Below are positions 9,396 through 19,242 of a DNA stretch of 64,000 nt, piece by piece. The DNA is from Fusicatenibacter sp. GTDB taxonomy: Bacteria > Bacillota > Clostridia > Lachnospirales > Lachnospiraceae. The position numbers and the translations under genes were made by a program. The notes below the pieces were generated by a model that saw only the letters and a list, made by a program, of their open reading frames with translations, had not been told where the DNA came from and searched no databases. Location: positions 1-64,000 of the forward strand of contig JAGHIA010000051.1 of the NCBI GenBank assembly GCA_017887445.1, in the 5' to 3' direction. Within the stretch, counting starts at the first letter, position 1, and each line of letters opens with the position of its first letter.

Positions 9396-9434
9396 ACTTG
9401 GTTTTTTATCCTGGGAAGTTTGCGAACCAGTCCG
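9396..9434 (-). ncRNA. Candidate preQ1-I riboswitch
   Basis: Minus strand CTGGTTCGCAAACTTCCCAGGATAAAAAACCAAG: P1 CTGG/CCAG followed by A-rich tail; resembles known preQ1-I aptamers of the CUGGGUCGCAGUAACCCCAGUUAACAAAACAAGG type. Confidence 0.72.
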
Positions 9435-9955
9435 GGCAGATTCCGCGCGAAGCGGAAGTGCGGCAGAAGCGAATTTCCAACATACCCATTCTGCCCGATT
9501 AGATAAATGCAGAGAGAGTATACCACATAAGAAGGGCGGGATTCAATAGGAAAAACGCAGGGAACAGCGTTTCTGGCCTTGGGAGTGTTTGAAAATTATG
9601 GATGTTCCGCAGAAGAACGGAAAAAGGCTGAAAACAGCAGGGCAGCGTTTTGAGTAGTTCGCTTTTTTTGAGGAAACTGCATGAAACCGCAATGAGAGTT
9701 TATGCAAAATAGACAAAAAATAAGAGTGGTTTTCTATGTTTTTACTTGCAAAGTTTCGTTGAGATTGCCAAAACCCTGTGATATACTGGTGATAATGAAT
9801 AAAATGAAAGGAGCAGAAAAAGGCTAAAAAGAAAAATTGCCAAAGAGCTGTCAAATCCTTTGCAGGGCTGACCTGGCCGTGTATGTTGTCTGCACCTGAC
9901 TGGAAAATATTTTGACTGCGGCTCTGTTCAACAATTCAAAGGAGGAAAGAAACGA

Positions 9956-11410
9956 ATGGCAAAAAGTACAACAAGAGCGAACATTAAACCATTAAAATGG
10001 TACAATGTTCTCGGCTACGGCTGTGGCGATGCCGGCGGTGTTATGACACTGTATATCGTCACCATGAATATGAACCGTTATCTGCAGGTTCATCTGGAGG
10101 TTAATCCGGCAATTCTGGCAGTGATGCTGCTGATCTGGAACATCTGGGATACGGTCAACGACCCGATGATGGGAACAATCATGGATATTGTGTTCCAGAA
10201 ATCAAAAGCAGGAAAAGACAAATTCCGTCCGTGGATCCTGGCGTCCATACCTGTCATGCTGTTTGGAGCAGTTGCTTTCTATATGATCCCGTCGCGTATG
10301 GGCGGCGGCTGGGCGATGGTTATCGCTCTGTTCATCCTCAAAATCATCTATGAGGGTGGTTACACAATGATGAATATCGGTATGGGTTCCCTGCTGGGCG
10401 CTATGTCTACAAACGATACCGAGCGTGCGACTCTGGCATCTGCCCGTGGTATGGGTTCCACCGTCGGCGGTATGGTCGCAGGTATTTTCATTCCGCAGCT
10501 GATCTCATTCTTTGGCGACAATGCAATAGGCTATGGCTATATGGCTTTGATCGCCATGCCTCTGGCAATGGTGATCGTGTTCCTGCACTACGCGCTGACT
10601 TCTGAGCGGAACAAAGATGTTCAGCAGAAGATCGCGTCAGAGGAAGACAAAGAGAAATCCAAGCTGAAACTTTCCGATATCTGGGGAATTTTCGCAAGAA
10701 ACCGTGCGTTCCTGGCACTGGTGCTGCATTCCATCAGCATCACCGCGATCCAGGCGCTTGGTACCGGTATGGCTACTTATATGTACGCGGATGTTTTGGG
10801 TGATATCGGCCTGCAGTCCTACGCATCCGGTCTGAGCAGCGCTATTCAGATTGTGATTTTGCTGTCTGCGCCGTTCCTGACCCGCAAGTGGGATCTGGTT
10901 TCTATTATCCGTTTCTGTCTGGTTTCAGGAATTGCTGTTTACGCCGGATTGATGGCTTATCTGCTGATGGTTCCGACGGTAAGCCCGTGGGTGTACATTA
11001 TTGTTTATTCCGTGGCGGCTGGATTGATCATCATGTCCGTACAGATGCAGTGGGGTCTTGTGGCAGAAGCCATCGACTACAACGAGTATAAAACCGGAAA
11101 ACGTTCCGAAGGTACGATTTACGGATTCTTCTCTCTGTCCCGCCGTATCGGAAATACCGTGACAGGTTCTATTACGGTTCTTCTGATCGCTGCAATCGGC
11201 TATGACGCAAACCTGACCAAACAGGGCCTGCCTCAGTCTGATTTCACAATCAGCGGAATCGAAATCTGCAACGTTGGATTCCCGATGCTGGCTGCATTCC
11301 TGTCCTTCTGCTGCTTCACTTTCATCTGGAATCTGAAAGGCGATCTGCGCGAGAAGATCCAGGCATGGAAAGAGGGCCGGGGTCCTGCAGAATATGAAAC
11401 CAATAAGTAA
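9956..11410 (+). CDS. GPH-family (glycoside-pentoside-hexuronide:cation symporter) MFS transporter, copy 1
   Basis: 12-TM protein; motifs WNIWDTVNDPMMGTIMD and AEAIDYNEYKTGKRSEGTIYGFFSLSRRIG; AAAGGAGG SD. Confidence 0.9.
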   Translation: MAKSTTRANIKPLKWYNVLGYGCGDAGGVMTLYIVTMNMNRYLQVHLEVNPAILAVMLLIWNIWDTVNDPMMGTIMDIVFQKSKAGKDKFRPWILASIPVMLFGAVAFYMIPSRMGGGWAMVIALFILKIIYEGGYTMMNIGMGSLLGAMSTNDTERATLASARGMGSTVGGMVAGIFIPQLISFFGDNAIGYGYMALIAMPLAMVIVFLHYALTSERNKDVQQKIASEEDKEKSKLKLSDIWGIFARNRAFLALVLHSISITAIQALGTGMATYMYADVLGDIGLQSYASGLSSAIQIVILLSAPFLTRKWDLVSIIRFCLVSGIAVYAGLMAYLLMVPTVSPWVYIIVYSVAAGLIIMSVQMQWGLVAEAIDYNEYKTGKRSEGTIYGFFSLSRRIGNTVTGSITVLLIAAIGYDANLTKQGLPQSDFTISGIEICNVGFPMLAAFLSFCCFTFIWNLKGDLREKIQAWKEGRGPAEYETNK

Positions 11411-11550
11411 TCAGCGACGCACATAACTGCAGGGTTGTTGTTACATATTATGAGGCCGCCGCGTTCATGGAGGAACATGGACACGGCGGCTTTGAGGTAA
11501 TGAAACACCAGCGGTTAATAAATTTTTACTTAAAGGAGGAAAAACAATAC

Positions 11551-12999
11551 ATGTCAAATCCAAACAACGCTTCACACATTAAACCATTGAAATGGTACAA
11601 CGTCTTCGGCTACGGCTGCGGTGATGCGGGCGGATGTATTACCGTAGGTATGATCTGGGCGTTCATGACCCGTTACCTGCAGGTACATCTGGCGGTAAAT
11701 CCTGCGATCCTGGCGACAATCCTTCTGATCTGGAATGTCTGGGATACGGTAAACGATCCTCTGATGGGAACCATCATGGATATTGTATTTGCCAAATCCA
11801 AAAAAGGGAAAGACAAATTCCGTCCATGGATCCTGGCATCTATCCCTGTACTGCTCTTCGGAACGGTAGGATTCTTCTTTATCCCGTCCCGTATGGGCGG
11901 CGGTATGCCGATGGTCATTGCGCTGTTCTGCCTGAAGATCGTCAGCGAAGCCGGTTACACCATGATGAACATTGCCATGGGAAGTTTGCTGGGCGCGATG
12001 TCCACCAATGATACCGAGCGCGCGACACTGTCTTCCGCCCGTGGTATGGGTTCCACTTTAGGAAACGCCCTTACCGGTATTTTAGTTCCTCAGCTGATCT
12101 CCCACTTTGGAGATAACGCAGAAGGCTTCGGCTATGCCGCGTTGGTTGTCGTACCTCTGGGAGTGATCATCGTTTTCATGCACTACATGCTGACGGTAGA
12201 ACGTAATTCCACTGCTCAGCAGGAAAAGAGCGATAACGCGCAGACGAAACTGAATCTCAAAGATATCTGGGGAATTTTTGGAAAGAACCGCGCATTCCTG
12301 GCGCTGGTAATCCACTCCATCGCCATCAACGGTGTGCAGGCGCTGGGTACTGGTATGGCTTCTTATATGTACGCGGACGTTCTGGGCGATATTGGTCTGC
12401 AGAGTTCCGCATCCGGTCTCAGTACGGTCATCCAGGTAGTTATCCTGATCAGTGCTCCGATCCTGACCCGGAAGTGGAATATGGTTTCCATCATCCGCTT
12501 CTGTCTGGCTGGCGGTATCTGCGTAGACGCTGGTCTGTTGGCGTACATGTTCATGACTGGATGGGCGCCAAATGCATGGATCTATGTTATCGTTTATTCC
12601 ATCGGCGCTGGTCTGGTTGTTATGTCTGTACAGATGCAGTGGGGTCTTGTTGCGGAAGCGATCGACTACAATGAGTACAGAACCGGAAAACGTTCCGAAG
12701 GTACGATCTACGGTTTCTTCAGTCTCTCCCGCCGTCTGGGCAGCACCCTGTCCGGCTCCATCACCGTTCTTCTGATTGCTGCTATCGGCTACGATCCTGC
12801 GCTTACTGACCAGGGAATTAGCCAGGCCGCTTCCACGATCATCGGTATCGAAGCCTGCAACGTAGCGTTCCCGATTCTGGCCGCTCTGCTCAGCTTCTGC
12901 TGCTTCACCTTCGTTTGGAATCTGAAGGGCGACCTGAGCAAGAAGATCCAGGCATGGAAAGAAGGCAACGGTCCTGCAGAGTATGAATTGAACAAATAA
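11551..12999 (+). CDS. GPH-family MFS transporter, copy 2 (tandem paralogue)
   Basis: Highly similar to preceding ORF; ATG at 11551 after AAAGGAGGA. Confidence 0.9.
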   Translation: MSNPNNASHIKPLKWYNVFGYGCGDAGGCITVGMIWAFMTRYLQVHLAVNPAILATILLIWNVWDTVNDPLMGTIMDIVFAKSKKGKDKFRPWILASIPVLLFGTVGFFFIPSRMGGGMPMVIALFCLKIVSEAGYTMMNIAMGSLLGAMSTNDTERATLSSARGMGSTLGNALTGILVPQLISHFGDNAEGFGYAALVVVPLGVIIVFMHYMLTVERNSTAQQEKSDNAQTKLNLKDIWGIFGKNRAFLALVIHSIAINGVQALGTGMASYMYADVLGDIGLQSSASGLSTVIQVVILISAPILTRKWNMVSIIRFCLAGGICVDAGLLAYMFMTGWAPNAWIYVIVYSIGAGLVVMSVQMQWGLVAEAIDYNEYRTGKRSEGTIYGFFSLSRRLGSTLSGSITVLLIAAIGYDPALTDQGISQAASTIIGIEACNVAFPILAALLSFCCFTFVWNLKGDLSKKIQAWKEGNGPAEYELNK

Positions 13000-13002
13000 G
13001 GT

Positions 13003-13056
13003 TATGATTCAGCCAGGCTGTGCATTGCTGCACAGACCTGGCTGAACTGTTATATT
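13003..13056. repeat. Family-A intergenic palindrome (type II partial)
   Basis: TTCAGCCAGGCTGTGCATTGCTGCACAGACCTGGCTGAACTGTTAT. Confidence 0.7.
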
Positions 13057-13174
13057 GTGGGCGCTATGTGTTTTGAAAGAGACAGCGGGCCGCTTGCCCT
13101 TTGCGAAGGTTCATGATAAAATAGCAAAAAAGATTGAAGAAAGCGATGAATGCGAAGCGAGGTGAAAACGGCAA

Positions 13175-14781
13175 ATGGGTGTATATTTAAACAGCAGGAC
13201 GGCATACACACTTTATAAAAGCGAGTCTGAAAAAACATATTTTGTAGATAAATCACAGATGTTGGAGGAACTGTTCCCGCTGGTCCGGACGGGAAATAAT
13301 CATATCTGTATCACAAGACCGCGGCGTTTTGGAAAAACTGTGACGGCGAACATGATAGCGGCTTTTTTTTCAAAAGCCGTTGACTCGCTGGATGTGTTTC
13401 GGACGCTTAAAATTGGAGCTTCCAGGGATTGTGAAAAGTACCGGAACAAATTCTCTGTCATCCATATTTCGTTTAATGAACTTGGCGGCAGATGCTCCTC
13501 CTATGAACAGTACATTGCGCGGATTGAGGAGAGGCTGGTCAGGGATCTGAAAAAAGAATATCCAGACATGGAGTTCGAGGGTGGAGTTTGTGCGTCGGAC
13601 GCACTGCTGGAATTATATGCGGCAGATGACACGGCCCGTTTTATCTTTGTGCTTGACGAGTGGGATTATATTTTTCATCAGGATTTTACAGACGATAACG
13701 ATAAAAGAGCATATCTGTCCTTTCTTCGTGATTTGTTAAAAGACAGGCCGTATGTGCTGCTGGCCTATATGACAGGAATTCTGCCTATTGCCAAATATTC
13801 CAGCGGGTCGGAATTGAATATGTTCAGCGAATTTACGTTGGCGGCGGAGGAGAGGTTTTCGGAGTATTTCGGGTTTACGGAATCAGAAGTAGATATGTTG
13901 TTTGAACGTTATCAGGGACAGACTATGTCACATGCCCAGGTAACGCGAGATGGATTAAAGCTCTGGTACGACGGTTATCATACGAAAAGAGGTGAGCGGC
14001 TGTACAACCCGCGTTCAGTGGTTATGGCACTGTCAAACAATAATCTGGGAAACTACTGGACCAGTTCCGGGCCCTATGATGAGATTTTTTACTATATAAG
14101 AAATAATGTGGATGCAGTCAGAGACGCACTGGCGCTGATGGTATCCGGCGGCAGCGTGCCGGTACGAATCCAGGAATACGCGGCCACCGCACAGGACTTA
14201 AAGACGAGAGAAGAAATATTGTCTGCAATGGTGGTGTATGGCTTTCTGAGTTATGAAAATGGCACGGTGTTCATACCGAACAAGGAATTGATGGATCAGT
14301 TCGCAGAGATGGTCCGGAGGGAAAATTCCCTGGGATATGTATACCGGCTGGCCAGAGAATCAGAAAAAATGCTTGAGGCAACACTGGCAGGAGATACGAA
14401 AACCATGGAGGAGATTTTGGAACTGGCGCACGATGTGGAGGTTCCGATCCTTTCGTATAATCATGAGACAGAGCTGAGCGCTGTGGTGAATCTGGTTTAC
14501 CTGGCCGCGAGAGACTACTATCGGGTAGAGCGGGAAGAAAAGGTTTCGTTGATTTTATTTTCTACCCGGAATTGCCCCCGGCTACAGATGGAATCATTCT
14601 GGAATTGAAGGTGGATCATTCGCCGGAGGAGGCAATCGCCCAGATCAGGGAGAAAAATTACGCGCTTCGTTTCAGGCGGCAAGGGGTACAGGGCAGAAAG
14701 AAGCCACGAAGGATCCTTCTTGTGGGAATCGGCTATGACAGAGAAAAGAAGAAGCATTGCTGTAAGGTTGAGGAAATGTAA
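13175..14781 (+). pseudogene. AAA-ATPase-like / PD-(D/E)XK nuclease-superfamily protein (PF09820-type), split by an apparent frameshift
   Basis: FVDKSQMLEEL, ITRPRRFGKTVTANM Walker A; frame ends at 14608, but FVDFIFYPELPPATDGIILELKVDHSPEEAIAQI (nuclease-like C-terminus) continues in another frame to 14781. Confidence 0.8.
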
Positions 14782-14849
14782 CAGTTCCGCGCGATGGAAT
14801 AACTTGTGCCACACTGGAATTCATGTAAGCGTTTTATCAATGATACATG

Positions 14850-14896
14850 GTAAGAATCCGGGGTTTGCCCTGAACACAGGGAGTCCCGGATTTTTA
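14850..14896 (+). terminator. Stem-loop terminator
   Basis: AATCCGGGG...CCCTGAACACAGGG...GTCCCGGATTTTTA. Confidence 0.65.
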
Positions 14897-14911
14897 TGTG
14901 GGAAAATGCCG

Positions 14912-15091
14912 GTAACAGTTCAGCCTGCCAATATCCCGCGAGGTGTTTTCGCACAGAATGTGCGAAAATCCCGAGGCCTGCAGCGCGAAACTGCATGAAA
15001 TGCAGTTTCTGTGCATCGCGAAGCGTGTAATCGTTCGGCAACTCTGAACTGTGTAACGATTCAGCCAGCTGAATCGTTACTGAACTGTTAC
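14912..15091. repeat. Family-A MITE-like element, type I, full length (~180 bp)
   Basis: Bounded by 12-bp perfect terminal inverted repeats GTAACAGTTCAG / CTGAACTGTTAC; internal GTTTTCGCACAGAATGTGCGAAAAT hairpin and GTAACGATTCAGCCAGCTGAATCGTTAC palindrome. Confidence 0.85.
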
Positions 15092-15197
15092 AAACGCCGC
15101 AATTAGTCATTGGTAACTCTTTGACATATTATGAAACATATAGTACAATTTATGCGAGTTACCAATTTCTCCACGGTTGACACTCACGGAGACATTC

Positions 15198-15250
15198 CCC
15201 ACAAGCTGTGACGCACATCTTGCAGAAAGCAATTTTCAAACACGCTCCAG
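15198..15250 (+). repeat. Family-B 53-bp intergenic repeat, copy 1
   Basis: CCCACAAGCTGTGACGCACATCTTGCAGAAAGCAATTTTCAAACACGCTCCAG; matches 37942-37994 with 3 differences. Confidence 0.85.
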
Positions 15251-15338
15251 TGGGTTCTGAATGAGATTATCGTCAGGCGTGCCAACCATAAACGATGGAA
15301 AATTGAGCTTATATAAATTGTATAAAAACAGGTGTTAA

Positions 15339-17207
15339 ATGATGAGAAAATTAGCTTTAAGTGATGAGATCCTGCTGAGCGTAGAGTCGCCTGCCCGCTA
15401 TATCGGCGGCGAGGTCAACTCAGTCATGAAAGACAAAAAAGAGGTGGACATCCGCTTTGCCATGTGCTTCCCGGATGTTTACGAGATTGGCATGTCCCAT
15501 CTCGGTATACAGATCCTCTACCATATGTTCAACCAGCGGCCGGATGTCTGGTGCGAGCGGGTTTATTCCCCGTGGCCGGATCTGGACGCCAGAATGAGAC
15601 AGGAGCAGATCCCGCTGTTTGCGCTGGAATCCCAGGATCCGATCCGCTCCTTTGATTTTCTGGGTATCACCATCCAGTTTGAGATGTGCTACACCAACAT
15701 TCTCCAGGTGCTGGAGCTGTCCGGGATTCCCCTTCGGGCGGCGGAGCGCACGGAGGAAGATCCGCTGGTCATCGGCGGCGGTCCCTGTGTGTATAACCCG
15801 GAGCCAATCGCGGAGTTTTTTGATTTGTTCTATATCGGCGAGGGCGAGACGGTGTATGACCGGCTGTTTGACGTTTATAAAGCCTGCAAAGCGGCTGGGC
15901 GCAGCCGCAGAGAGTTTCTGGAGGAGGCCTGTCAGATTCCCGGTATTTATGTGCCGGTGTTCTACGACCCGGAATACAATGAGGACGGGACTTTGCGCTC
16001 CTTTACCGCGAATTATGAGAAAGCGCCGGCTGTGATCGAAAAGCAGGTGGTGATGGACGTGAGCCATGCGCCGTATCCCACGGCGCCGGTGGTGCCGTTT
16101 ATCAAGGCGACCCAGGACCGGGTGGTTCTGGAAATCATGCGCGGCTGTATCCGCGGATGCCGGTTCTGTCAGGCGGGTATGATCTACCGGCCAACCAGAG
16201 AGCGTGACGTGGAGGAACTGAAAGCGTGGGCCGACGCGATGCTGAGATCCACAGGCTATGAGGAGATTTCTCTGAGCTCTCTCAGTTCCAGCGACTACAC
16301 ACAGCTGCCGGAGCTGATCAACTATCTGATGGATATCTGTCAGGAGCGGGGCGTCAATATTTCCCTGCCGTCGCTGCGTATCGATTCGTTTTCCCTGGAT
16401 GTGATGAGCAAGGTACAGGATATCAAAAAGAGCAGCCTGACCTTCGCGCCGGAGGCCGGCAGCCAGCGGATGCGCAATGTAATCAACAAGGGACTTACCG
16501 AGGAGGATATCCTCGAGGGAGCAGGCAAGGCCTTTGAGGGAGGCTGGAACAAGGTAAAGCTGTATTTTATGCTTGGACTGCCCACGGAGACGGAGGAGGA
16601 TATCAAAGGAATCGCTCACCTGAGCGAGAAGATCGCTGAGCGTTATTATGAGATTCCCAAGGAGCAAAGAAACGGAAAATGTCAGATCACCGCCAGCAGC
16701 TCCTTCTTTATTCCCAAGCCGTTCACGCCGTTCCAGTGGGCGCCCATGAACCGCAAGGAGGAATTTCTGGAGAAGGCTCGTATCGTCAAGGCTGAGGTGC
16801 GTTCCATGCTGAACCAGAAAAGCATCCGTTACAATTATCATGAGGCGGATATCTCCATGCTGGAGGGCGTTCTGGCACGCGGCGACCGGCGCACGGCGCA
16901 GGTGGTGCTGCAGGCTTACAGAAACGGCGCGATCTTTGATTCCTGGTCGGAATATTTCCGTCCCGAAGCCTGGGAAAAAGCTTTTCAGGAGACAGGCGTG
17001 GACGAGGAGTTTTATACGGTGAGAGAGCGTTCGGTGGACGAGCTGCTGCCGTGGGACTTCATAAACGCAGGCGTTGGCAAGAAATTTCTGATCCGGGAAT
17101 GGGAGCAGGCGAAGGCGGAGACGGTAACGCCCAACTGCCGCCGGAAATGTGCCGGCTGCGGCGCGAAATGTTACGGAGGAGGTGTCTGCTTTGAAGGTGA
17201 GAATTAA
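15339..17207 (+). CDS. B12-binding-type radical SAM protein (TIGR03960-like)
   Basis: EIMRGCIRGCRFCQAGMIYRPTRERD cluster; followed by partner TIGR03936-like protein and RNase G. Confidence 0.85.
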   Translation: MMRKLALSDEILLSVESPARYIGGEVNSVMKDKKEVDIRFAMCFPDVYEIGMSHLGIQILYHMFNQRPDVWCERVYSPWPDLDARMRQEQIPLFALESQDPIRSFDFLGITIQFEMCYTNILQVLELSGIPLRAAERTEEDPLVIGGGPCVYNPEPIAEFFDLFYIGEGETVYDRLFDVYKACKAAGRSRREFLEEACQIPGIYVPVFYDPEYNEDGTLRSFTANYEKAPAVIEKQVVMDVSHAPYPTAPVVPFIKATQDRVVLEIMRGCIRGCRFCQAGMIYRPTRERDVEELKAWADAMLRSTGYEEISLSSLSSSDYTQLPELINYLMDICQERGVNISLPSLRIDSFSLDVMSKVQDIKKSSLTFAPEAGSQRMRNVINKGLTEEDILEGAGKAFEGGWNKVKLYFMLGLPTETEEDIKGIAHLSEKIAERYYEIPKEQRNGKCQITASSSFFIPKPFTPFQWAPMNRKEEFLEKARIVKAEVRSMLNQKSIRYNYHEADISMLEGVLARGDRRTAQVVLQAYRNGAIFDSWSEYFRPEAWEKAFQETGVDEEFYTVRERSVDELLPWDFINAGVGKKFLIREWEQAKAETVTPNCRRKCAGCGAKCYGGGVCFEGEN

Positions 17208-17898
17208 ATTTGCCAAAGAGGGAATGATGAAATTCATCGGTCATCTGGATATTATGCGTTATTTCCAGAAGGCAATCCGCAGGGCGGAACTTCCCATCGC
17301 GTATTCGGAGGGATTCAGCCCTCATATGATCCTGTCCTTTGCCGCTCCTCTTGGCGTGGGGGTCACCAGCCTCGGGGAATACTTTGATATGGAGCTGACC
17401 CGCGACATGCCGACAGAGGAGGTCCGAAACCGTCTGGACCAGGAGATGGTGGAGGGGATGCGTGTGCTGTCCGCCCGCCGGGTTCCCGACGGAAAGGCCG
17501 GAAAAGCCATGTCCCTGGTGGCTGCTGCCGATTACCGGGTGACGTTCCGGGAGGGATACGGATTTTCCGACGGCTGGAAGGAGAAAGTACCTGCCTTTTT
17601 TGCCCAGGATTCCATCCTTGTGTACCGGAAAACCAAGCGAAGTGAAAAAGAGACGGATATCCGCCCGTGGATCTACCGTATGGAGGTACAGGGCGACAGC
17701 CTCTGGCTTCAGGTTTCTGCCGGAAGCGTGGCAAATCTGAAACCGGACCTGGTGATGGAGGCGCTGGCGGCGTTCCTTGGAGAAGAACTTTCACCGTTTG
17801 CCTGCCAGGTGCAGCGGGAAGAGGTTTACGCCGACGTGGGAAAGGACGGCGTAAGAGAATTAAAGCCGTTGGAAGCGCTGGGGGAAGTCGTTGCGTAG
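17191..17898 (+). CDS. Radical SAM-associated protein (DUF2344 / TIGR03936-like)
   Basis: MKVRIKFAKEGMMKFIGHLDIMRYFQKAIRRAELPIAYSEGFSPH; TTG start after GGAGG. Confidence 0.85.
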   Translation: MKVRIKFAKEGMMKFIGHLDIMRYFQKAIRRAELPIAYSEGFSPHMILSFAAPLGVGVTSLGEYFDMELTRDMPTEEVRNRLDQEMVEGMRVLSARRVPDGKAGKAMSLVAAADYRVTFREGYGFSDGWKEKVPAFFAQDSILVYRKTKRSEKETDIRPWIYRMEVQGDSLWLQVSAGSVANLKPDLVMEALAAFLGEELSPFACQVQREEVYADVGKDGVRELKPLEALGEVVA

Positions 17899-19240
17899 GA
17901 ACGAGAGACATTTGAGGAATGAAATGCAGTTAAATGGAAACGCCGTGAAGGAAAAGGATTCCGGCAGAGTGGTCCTGCTGACCCGCCTGCCGGTGGGAAC
18001 CTCCCGCCCGCTGGCGTATGTAAGGCTGGAAGGCGGCCGGCCGGTGCAGTTTGAGCTGGAGCCGCCCGGGAACAAAGAGCGGACGGGAAATATTTATGTA
18101 GGGAAGATCGAGCGGCTGGTTCCTGCCGTGCAAGCGGCATTCGTGAGGATCTCCCCGGAACAATCCGGCTATCTGCCTCTGGCCAAGGCAAAACAGCCGT
18201 TGGCCAGGATGGCCCGCGCAGACGGCAGTCTGCGGGAGCAGGACGAGCTTCTGGTGCAGGTGGAGCGGGAGGCAATCAAAGGAAAGCTGCCGTCTCTGAC
18301 TGCCGCGTTGGAGTTTCCGGGCAGCTTGATGGTCCTTCTGACGGATCATCCGGGAATCTTTTTTTCACCGCGGCTTTCGGAGAAAGAGAAGCTTCGCGTG
18401 GGCGCACGGCTGGAGCAGCTGCGGAAGGGAAGAGCGCTTTCTTTTGGCGTTCTGGTGCGCACCAACGGGGGAAAAGCTTCCGACAGTGAGCTTTCTCATG
18501 AGTTTGAAGCATTGTACAGGGAGGCGGAAAGGATTTGCCGGTACGGACTTACCCGGTCAGTCTATTCCCGGCTGAAGACGGCAGATTCTTTCTGGATGGA
18601 GCTGCTGGAAGGCCTGCCCAGGCAGGAGGCTGTGGAAATCGTCACAGATGAGAAAGAGATCTACGAGGAACTGAATGGCCGCTTTGGAAGCCGGGACGGC
18701 GCGTTGCCAGGGGAAAGCTTCCAACAGGAGGCGTCTGTAAGGCTGTATCAGAGCGATCTTCAGCCCCTGTATAAAAAGTACGGTCTGGAGGAACTGCTTG
18801 GGCGGCTCCTGGAGCGGAAAGTGGAGCTGCCCCTGGGAGGATTTCTGGTGATCGAGCAGACGGAGGCATTTGTGGCCGTGGACGTAAATTCCGGAAAACG
18901 CGGCGGTTCGCAGGCTCCGGATGAATTTTATTATCGGGTGAATCTGGAAGCGGCCAAGGAGATTGCCCGGCAGCTTCGCCTGAGGAATCTGTCTGGGACG
19001 GTTCTGATTGATTTCATCAATATGAAAGACCCGGCGCTTTCCGACCGGCTGTGTCAGGAGCTGCAGCGCAGATTCCTTGAAGACCCGGTGCGGACGCGGG
19101 TGATCGACGTGACCCGGCTGAACATTACAGAGGTGACCCGGCAGAAAGTCCGCAGGCCTTTGTGGGAACAGGCAAAGCAGTACGGAAAAGAGCCTCCGGC
19201 AAAAGCCGGGTCCGGAGCCGGGGCAGAGGAAGGGATTTAA
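17891..19240 (+). CDS. Ribonuclease E/G family protein
   Basis: NIYVGKIERLVPAVQAAFVRISPEQSGYLPL; AFVAVDVNSGKRGG; LIDFINMKD. Confidence 0.9.
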   Translation: MRRNERHLRNEMQLNGNAVKEKDSGRVVLLTRLPVGTSRPLAYVRLEGGRPVQFELEPPGNKERTGNIYVGKIERLVPAVQAAFVRISPEQSGYLPLAKAKQPLARMARADGSLREQDELLVQVEREAIKGKLPSLTAALEFPGSLMVLLTDHPGIFFSPRLSEKEKLRVGARLEQLRKGRALSFGVLVRTNGGKASDSELSHEFEALYREAERICRYGLTRSVYSRLKTADSFWMELLEGLPRQEAVEIVTDEKEIYEELNGRFGSRDGALPGESFQQEASVRLYQSDLQPLYKKYGLEELLGRLLERKVELPLGGFLVIEQTEAFVAVDVNSGKRGGSQAPDEFYYRVNLEAAKEIARQLRLRNLSGTVLIDFINMKDPALSDRLCQELQRRFLEDPVRTRVIDVTRLNITEVTRQKVRRPLWEQAKQYGKEPPAKAGSGAGAEEGI

Positions 19241-19242
19241 GT

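Noticed and set aside
15420-17237. 605-aa minus-strand ORF opposite the radical SAM gene
   Set aside because: Antisense to a clear radical SAM protein; low-complexity composition typical of GC-rich shadow frames.
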